NCBI GenBank assembly: GCA_020425885.1
Contig: JAGQRA010000834.1
Location: 1-5,121 of the forward strand
Source of the DNA: Planctomycetota bacterium
Lineage (GTDB): Bacteria; Planctomycetota; UBA1135; UBA2386
Length of the DNA: 5,121 bases
Direction: 5' to 3'
Shown: positions 1 to 5,121 of the stretch, in pieces
Layout: every line of letters starts with the position of its first letter
How positions within the stretch are numbered: the stretch's first letter is position 1
Notes under the pieces: generated by a model
What the model saw: the letters and a program-made list of their open reading frames with translations, nothing else
Told to the model about the DNA's origin: nothing
Databases searched by the model: none
Position numbers and translations under genes: made by a program

Positions 1-1
1 G

Positions 2-2311
2 ATCTATCATCTGCTGGCGGCGCAGGACGATCCGGTGGCGGCGAAGATCCTCGATCGGTGTTTCGTCATCGTTGATCCGCTGCAGAACCCGGATGGCCGC
101 GACCGCTTCGTGCACTCCACCCGCGCGGCGCGTGGTCGTTGGGCCGATGCGACCCCGCTCGGCGCCGAGCACAGCCAGCCGTGGCCGGGTGGTCGGACCA
201 ATCATGCCCTGTTCGACATGAACCGGGACTGGTTCGCGATGTCACAACCGGAGACCCAGGCCCGGGTGCGCGCGTTCCTCGACTGGCGACCGTTGCTGTA
301 CGTCGACCTGCACGAGATGGGGGGCAACTCGAGCTACTACTTCGCGCCGCCGGCCGAGCCCGTGCATTCGGACATCACACCGCAGCAGCGGTCGTGGTTC
401 GATCGCTACGGCAAGAACAACGCGCGCTGGTTCGATCGCTACGGCTTCGACTACTTCACGCGCGAGTCCTACGACTCGTTCTATCCCGGCTACGGCGACG
501 GCTGGCCGACCTTCCAGGGCAGCATCGGCATGACCTTCGAGATGGCGAGCGCCCGCGGTCTGGTCTACCGGCGTCGTGATGACAGCCTGCTGTTCTATCG
601 CGATGGTGTCCGGCGCCACTTCATCGCTTCGTTGGCGACGCTCGAGACCCTGGCCGACGGCCGTGAGGACGCGCTGCGGGCGTTCCTGGCGAATCGCCGT
701 GCCGGCATCGCGCGCGGTGAGAACGGACCGGTGCGCGAGTACGTGTTCCCCGCGCGCGGCGATCGGACGCGGCTGGCTCGGCTCTGCAATCTGCTGCTGG
801 CGCAGGGCATCGAGGTCCGTCGTGCGACCGGCGAGGTGACGGCCGCGGCCGTCCCGCTCGATGGCGCCGGCGGCGATGGTGCCGACGGTACGGCCGCCGC
901 GACGACCTTCCCGGTCGGCTCGTTCGTGGTGTCGATGGCGCAGCCGGCGAGCACGCTGGCGCACGTGTTGATCGAACCGCACTTCGACATGGGCGAGGAG
1001 TTCCTCGCCGAGCAGAAGCGTCGCGAGGCGCGGCGGATGTCGACCGAGTTCTACGACCTGTCGGCGTGGTCCTTGCCGTTGCTGTTCGGCGTCGAGGCCT
1101 GGGCGACCTCGGAGCCGTGCAGCGGCAAGCTGGTGACGCTGCGGCCCGGCGGGGCGGACACCGGCGCCGCGCCGCTGCGCCCGGAGCCACCCGCGGTGGC
1201 CTACGTCGTGGCCTGGGGGCAGAACGGGGCGGCGGCGATGCTGGCCGAGCTGCTCCGGCTCGGCGTCAAGGCGCGCTGCATGGACCGCGAGTTCGTGCTC
1301 GACTCCCATCGGTTCCCGGCCGGTTCGTACGTCATCAAGGTGCACGATCAGCCCGAAGGTCTGCACGAGCACATGCGTGAGCTGGCGCAGCTGCACGGCA
1401 TCACGCCGTATTGCGCCGACAGCTCATGGGTCGACGAGGGGCCGAACTTCGGCAGCAACAACTCGCTGCTGTTGCGGACACCGCGCGTGGCGATGGCCTG
1501 GGATCGGCCGGTGGTCAGCTACAGCGCCGGTTGGCTGCGCTTCCTGCTCGAGCAGCGCTATGGCGTGCCGGTGACGCCGCTGCGAACGCACGAGATCCAT
1601 CGCGTCGACCTCGACCGCTTCACCGTGCTCGTCCTGCCGGAAGGGCGCGGCTACGACGATGTGCTCGGCAGGCGCGGGGCCGAGGCCATCGTCGGCTTCG
1701 TCGAGCGCGGCGGCGTGCTGGTGACGTTGGGGTCGGCGACGCGATGGCTGACCGGTGATGACGTCAAGCTGCTGGCGACCGCGCCGGAACAACGCGATCG
1801 GCCCGACGACAAAGGCGCCGATCACGATCGTCGCGGCGAGGCCGAAGGCGAAGGCCAGGGCGAAGGCGAAGGCGGGGGCGAGGGCAAGAAGAAGTCGGCC
1901 GAATCGAAGCCGAAGCCGTTCGACTACGAGCAGGCGATCCGCCCCGACAAGGAGCCGCCGCCTTCGACGCCGGGCGCCATCGTGCGCGTCACGCTCGACC
2001 CCGACCATTGGCTGGCCTTCGGCTACGACGGCACCGCCAACGTCGTGCACGACTCGTCCAACATCCTGACCCCGCTCAAGCTCGACCGCGGCACCAACGT
2101 CGCGGTCTTCGCCACCGCCGATCAGCTCGTGCGCGCCGGCTTCGTCTGGGACGAGACCAGGCGGCAGCTGCCGCAGAAGGCCTACCTCGTGCATCAGCCG
2201 CGCGGCCGCGGTCACGTCGTGGCCTTCGCCGAGGATCCGAACGTGCGGGCCTTCGCCGACGGGCTGAATCTGATGCTGATGAACGCCGTCCTGCTCACCG
2301 CCGGCCGCTGA
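2..2311 (+). CDS. M14-family zinc carboxypeptidase-like protein with C-terminal GATase1-like domain (5' partial)
   Basis: The frame is open from the first full codon (2-4) to TGA at 2309-2311: 769 residues, truncated at the N-terminus. The GTG at 35 is an internal Val codon, because matching sequence continues upstream of it. Numbered from the window edge, M14 signatures are NPDG (29-32), the substrate-binding Asn-Arg pair in NRDW (74-77), the third zinc ligand His104 in DLHE, and the catalytic Glu180 in TFEM. The HxxE motif carrying the first two zinc ligands should lie just upstream. A middle region (about 240-490) follows, then a Rossmann-like GATase1-like domain (about 500-769) split by a charged insert (about 598-650). 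Similar proteins are usually about 850-900 residues and exported, so roughly 100-150 residues, including any signal peptide, are probably missing. M14 enzymes hydrolyse C-terminal peptide bonds; the substrate here is unknown, and the GATase-like part is probably structural or ligand-binding. The family call is firm, the exact activity is not. Confidence 0.9.
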   Translation: MYHLLAAQDDPVAAKILDRCFVIVDPLQNPDGRDRFVHSTRAARGRWADATPLGAEHSQPWPGGRTNHALFDMNRDWFAMSQPETQARVRAFLDWRPLLYVDLHEMGGNSSYYFAPPAEPVHSDITPQQRSWFDRYGKNNARWFDRYGFDYFTRESYDSFYPGYGDGWPTFQGSIGMTFEMASARGLVYRRRDDSLLFYRDGVRRHFIASLATLETLADGREDALRAFLANRRAGIARGENGPVREYVFPARGDRTRLARLCNLLLAQGIEVRRATGEVTAAAVPLDGAGGDGADGTAAATTFPVGSFVVSMAQPASTLAHVLIEPHFDMGEEFLAEQKRREARRMSTEFYDLSAWSLPLLFGVEAWATSEPCSGKLVTLRPGGADTGAAPLRPEPPAVAYVVAWGQNGAAAMLAELLRLGVKARCMDREFVLDSHRFPAGSYVIKVHDQPEGLHEHMRELAQLHGITPYCADSSWVDEGPNFGSNNSLLLRTPRVAMAWDRPVVSYSAGWLRFLLEQRYGVPVTPLRTHEIHRVDLDRFTVLVLPEGRGYDDVLGRRGAEAIVGFVERGGVLVTLGSATRWLTGDDVKLLATAPEQRDRPDDKGADHDRRGEAEGEGQGEGEGGGEGKKKSAESKPKPFDYEQAIRPDKEPPPSTPGAIVRVTLDPDHWLAFGYDGTANVVHDSSNILTPLKLDRGTNVAVFATADQLVRAGFVWDETRRQLPQKAYLVHQPRGRGHVVAFAEDPNVRAFADGLNLMLMNAVLLTAGR
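395..445 (+). repeat. 18-base direct repeat inside the M14 catalytic domain
   Basis: The sequence tggttcgatcgctacggc occurs identically at 395-412 and 428-445, 33 bases (11 codons) apart and in the same frame. It encodes WFDRYG twice, on either side of the short spacer KNNAR. The second copy, followed by FDYFTRE, fits the conserved segment of this M14 subgroup better. The first may be a local duplication or a chance match helped by codon bias. Confidence 0.8.
1835..1894 (+). repeat. Low-complexity Gly-Glu/Lys coding repeat in the peptidase linker
   Basis: An imperfect GGCGAA hexamer tract encodes alternating Gly-Glu (with one Gln and a Gly run), ending in three Lys codons, at residues about 612-631. 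It lies within a longer hydrophilic stretch (about 1790-1950) rich in Asp, Arg, Lys, Glu and Pro, which is likely a disordered loop. The loop sits between the Rossmann-like part of the GATase1-like domain and its last beta-rich part, where the typical GRGHVVAFAEDPN strand and turn resumes at about 2203-2241. The frame stays open through the tract, so it is an in-frame insert and not a break. Such hexamer tracts tend to vary in length between strains by slippage; that is inference here. Confidence 0.75.
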
Positions 2312-2333
2312 TCCGGTCGCCGGTCGGGCGGTG
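2296..2333. terminator. Possible bidirectional GC-rich hairpin between convergent genes
   Basis: CACCGCC (2296-2302) pairs with GGCGGTG (2327-2333). Continuing inward past one bulged G (2326), GGCCG (2303-2307) pairs with CGGTC (2321-2325) with one G-U pair, leaving a 13-base loop. The stem covers the end of the peptidase gene, including its stop codon, and most of the 29-base gap before the tail of the opposing gene. The position suits a terminator for both genes. However, no T-run follows on either strand, and hairpins of this strength arise easily in GC-rich DNA, so the call is weak. Confidence 0.3.
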
Positions 2334-2340
2334 GCGTGAC

Positions 2341-5121
2341 TCAGGACTTCAGCGTGCCGTGGCGCCAGCGATCGGCGAGCGAGTAGATCGGCTCGCAGAG
2401 CAGGTCGGTGACCGGGATCGTCTCGAGCAGGTCGGTGTCGAAGTGCGGTTCGGTCTCGGTCACCGCGTCGGTCAGGGCCGAGAGGCGGTTGCGGTAGTTG
2501 CCGAGCACACCGCGCAGGGTCGCGGCCGAGAGGTGGTCGTGGAACGTCACGTGCAGCAGGGTGATGCCGACGGTGCGGTTCTGGTCGAGTTCGGGTACGA
2601 GGATCACGGTGCGCTCGTCGCTGCGGCCCTTGGCGACCATGCCGAGCTTCTCCATCGCGACGAGGTGCTTGGTGCCCTTGAGCACCGGGTTGGCCGCGGT
2701 GCGCGAACGCATGCCGGCGGCGGCGCCGAGCTGGGCGCTGACGTGGATGGTTGCGGTGTCGTCCTCGACGTCGCCCTCGATGCGGTAGCGGGTGCTGCCC
2801 AGCACCTCGACGACGGCGGCATCGAGCCCGGCGAGGGCCCGCAGGTCGCGGTAGCCGATGCGGTCACGGCTGGCGCCGGCCGCGAGCACGGCGCGCACCA
2901 GCGGCGCGGTCAACAGCGCCTCGTCGGCACGCGAGATGCCGACGGTGACGGTCTTGGCCTGATGCTTGATGGCGTCGACCGGACGCGTCAGCTCGTCGAT
3001 GGCCTGGGTCAGTTCGGCGGTCAGGGCGTCGACGACGACGCCCGGCGCACCGGGCTCGCCGAACTCGAGCGCATAGACGTCGAGCGGGCAGAGCCGCATC
3101 GCGTAGTTGCACAGCGCGCTCAGCCGCGCCGCGGTCGAGGCCTCGAGCGTGCCGTTGTAGCGGCCGAGCATCAGGTCCTTCTTGAAGTCGAGCCAGTGCG
3201 GCTGCAGCTCGTCGCGCAGGCCTTCGAACAGCTCATCGCTCGATTGCACCGCCTTGACCGCGGCCTCGATCGCGGCGCGCATGCGCCGCATCGGCAACGC
3301 GAGCTGATCGATCGCCAGCGCGGCGCGATAGCCGAACAGGTGTCCGGCCATGGTCGACATGATGTAGGCCAGCGCCGGATGGACGGCGGGGACCGTGATC
3401 GTCGCCACGGCCGCGGCGAACCGGGTCTCGCCGGCCGATGCGATGACGACCGGGCACGCCTTGTGGGCGCGGTAGATGGCGACCTCCTTGCCGACGTCAT
3501 CCGCCGTCGAACCGGCGAGGCCGGCGGCGCAGATCAGGATCAAGGGCTCCGATGACAGGTCGATGTGCTTCTTGTCCTCGGTCGCATCGCAGGCGATCGA
3601 CTTGTAGCAGAGCTCGCTGAGCTTGATGCGGATCTCGGCCGCGGCGACCCGGTTCTTGCCGTTGCCGACCAGGGCCCAATAGCGGCGCTGCGGCGCCACC
3701 TGCCGCGCGATCGCCGCGATCGCCGCATCGCAACCCAGCACCTCCCGCATGGCATCGGGCAGCGCGAGCAGGGCCGCGAGCAGCTCGTGCTCGCGAGCCT
3801 CGTCGGCGCAACCGGCGGCGCGCGCGATCGCCAGCGCCAGCAGCTGACCGGCGGCGCACTGGGCATAGAAGGCCTTGGTGCTGGCGACGCTCATCTCGAT
3901 GTCGCGGCCGTCACTGGTGTAGAGCACGCCGTCGGCCTTGTCGGTGAGGTCGCTGCCGCGGCGGTTGACGATGGCCAGCACGCAGGCGCCGCGGGCGCGG
4001 GCCAGGTCGACGGTCCGGTTGGTGTCCGTCGTCGTGCCGGATTGCGAGATCGCGACGATCAGCGTGTCGCGCATGTCGCCGGTGAGCCCGAAGCCGCTGA
4101 GTTCGGTCGCGGGCAACGCCTGGACGAAGATGCTGCTGCGTTGCAGGGCGTCGGCGATGGCGCCGGCGACGGCCTGACCGGCGACGGCGGCGGTGCCCTG
4201 ACCGATGACGAGGACCCGGCGGCATCGGCCCTGCTGCAGCAGATCGATCGCGGTCTGCGGCAGCGAGTGCGTCGGCAACGCCACGTGCAGCCGGTCGTGC
4301 TCGCGGACGATGCGACCGCGCAGCGTCTTCTGCAGCGAACCCGGCGCCTCGTGGATCTCCTTCTGCAGGAAGTGGCGGTAGCTGGCGCGGTCGATGTCGC
4401 GCGTGGTCATCGCGGCAGTCGTCAGATCGGGCGCGGCGACGGGCAGCTCGGTGCCATCGTAGGCGCGGCGGGCGATGCCGTCGAGTTCGCCGGCACGGCT
4501 GCGATCGAGCAGGATCACCTGGCCGCGCGAGCCCTGTTCATTGCTCGGGTTGCCCGGGGTCTCGCCGTCCATGCGCAGGTAGCGATCGCACTCCTCGATG
4601 ACACCGTACGGTTCGCTGGCGACGACGAACGTGTCTTCGCTGAGACCGACGTAGAGCGCCTGACCGGAGCCGCGCAGCGCCAGCGCCAGGCGATCTGGCG
4701 CCCGCGTGCTCGCGGCGCCGATCGCGACCGAGCCCTCGAACGACGCGACCGTGCGGCGGAACGCCTGGCCGAGGTCGTGGCCACAGGCCATCTCGTGCGA
4801 GATCAGGGTCGGGATCACCTTCGCATCGGTCGTGATCGCCGGGTGCAGGGCGAGGCCGTTTTGGGTGATCAGGTCCTGATGGTTGTCGACGTCGCCGTTG
4901 AGCGCGGCCAGGACGTAGGGGGCGCGTTGGTTGCCGACCTACTCCTGGTTGAGCGGGTGCGCGTTCGGTTCGCTGATGATGCCGACGCTGGCCCAACGCG
5001 TGTGGGCCAGCACCAGCAGCTCGCAGTCGGGCTCGCGCAGGACGAGCTGCAGCAGCTCGTCGCCCATGATGGCGGCGCGCAACGCGGCGATGTTGTCGCC
5101 GAGCTCACCGATCTCGGCGGC
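2341..5121 (-). CDS. Large GlmS-like glutamine:fructose-6-phosphate aminotransferase (5' partial, in-frame TAG)
   Basis: Read from 5121 down to TGA at 2343-2341, one frame gives 60 codons, a TAG (4941-4939), then 865 more sense codons. Numbered by codon from 5121, the glutaminase part has HTRW (40-43), NAHP (53-56), oxyanion LNG (74-76) and Asp99. YRHFLQKEIHE (248-258) is the usual entry to the isomerase half. SIS domain 1 (about 296-436) carries ISQSGTT and SVASTKAF; SIS domain 2 is at about 479-605. E. coli isomerase residues Glu481, Lys485, Glu488 and His504 match Glu496, Lys500, Glu503 and His519 with identical spacing. GlmS makes glucosamine-6-phosphate from fructose-6-phosphate and glutamine for cell-wall amino sugars, in the cytoplasm. 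Unlike the 608-residue E. coli enzyme, this one continues about 300 residues past SIS 2 (about 3249 to 2344) in a domain I cannot name. The N-terminal Cys nucleophile is outside the window. An annotation starting at GTG 4818 would be an artefact of the TAG. With the stop real, the gene is probably a pseudogene. The substrate may differ from that of standard GlmS. Confidence 0.88.
4939..4941 (-). other. In-frame TAG stop inside the glutaminase domain
   Basis: The plus strand reads CTA here, giving TAG on the minus strand at codon 61 counted from 5121. Before it the frame encodes HTRWASVGIISEPNAHPLNQE, written here as HTRWASVG then IISEPNAHP then LNQE. After it come VGNQRAPYVLAALNGDVDNH and the rest of the glutaminase. 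These are the expected neighbouring segments of one domain with no frame change. A single base, A instead of C at 4941 on the plus strand, would turn TAG into GAG (Glu), giving a Glu-Glu pair. There is no convincing Shine-Dalgarno sequence before the next GTG (4818), so restart of translation looks unlikely. Confidence 0.9.

Noticed and set aside
35..37. GTG at 35 as the peptidase start
   Set aside because: The frame is open to the window edge, and an M14 domain needs its HxxE zinc motif upstream, so this GTG is an internal Val.
242..1396. 384-codon minus-strand open frame opposite the M14 peptidase
   Set aside because: Its composition is dominated by Arg, Ala, Gly, Val and His with no domain signature, and it lies wholly antisense to the conserved catalytic domain. 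It is a GC-rich shadow.
2008..3555. Long plus-strand open frame (515 codons) running from the end of the peptidase gene across the gap and antisense to the GlmS-like gene
   Set aside because: It is rich in Arg, Gly, Ala, Asp and Val without recognisable domains, and it overlaps two genes with clear family motifs. High GC makes stop codons rare in shadow frames.
3711..3733. Tandem GCGATCGCC-like units
   Set aside because: They encode an Ala/Ile-rich helix (AAIAAIA) within the GlmS-like protein between the SIS domains. Codon bias explains them and they do not extend further.
2341..4818. Taking GTG at 4818 as the real start of an 825-residue SIS protein
   Set aside because: The 40 codons upstream, and 60 more beyond the TAG, encode conserved glutaminase sequence in the same frame. 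No ribosome binding site is evident before 4818, and the start would fall inside the glutaminase domain.
4539..4996. Minus-strand open frame of about 150 codons in another frame, spanning the TAG region, as evidence of a programmed frameshift around the stop
   Set aside because: Its translation is Arg/Pro/Gly-rich with no GlmS features, while the original frame resumes conserved sequence directly after the TAG. No frame change is needed.

Overview
This is a high-GC bacterial window (strong G/C preference at third codon positions, both visible genes ending in TGA). It holds the 3' part of one gene and the 3' part of a second, convergent gene, with only 29 bases between their stop codons. Both 5' ends lie outside the window, so no promoter, start codon or ribosome binding site can be assigned to either gene. 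The protein families do not fix a phylum. The M14 peptidase architecture is one I associate with Acidobacteriota, Gemmatimonadota and some Gammaproteobacteria, and the long GlmS-like form with Actinobacteria and other high-GC bacteria.

Left half (2-2311, plus strand): a large M14-family zinc carboxypeptidase-like protein. The first zinc-binding motif and any signal peptide are cut off. The third zinc ligand, the substrate-binding Asn-Arg pair and the catalytic Glu are all present. Behind the peptidase domain lie a middle region and a class I glutamine-amidotransferase-like (GATase1-like) domain, which is interrupted by a Gly/Glu-Lys low-complexity insert.

Right half (2341-5121, minus strand): a large glutamine:fructose-6-phosphate aminotransferase (GlmS)-like protein with a glutaminase domain, two SIS domains and a C-terminal extension of about 300 residues that ordinary GlmS lacks. 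Its reading frame is interrupted once, by a TAG at 4939-4941 in the middle of the glutaminase domain. The same frame encodes well-conserved glutaminase sequence on both sides of it. This is the most notable observation here: a nonsense mutation or base error, less likely readthrough or recoding.

The two genes have no evident functional link. One is probably an exported peptidase and the other a cytoplasmic amino-sugar enzyme, and they simply converge. A GC-rich hairpin at the junction could serve as a shared terminator, but it has no T-tract. I see no mobile element, RNA gene, CRISPR array or new multi-gene system.
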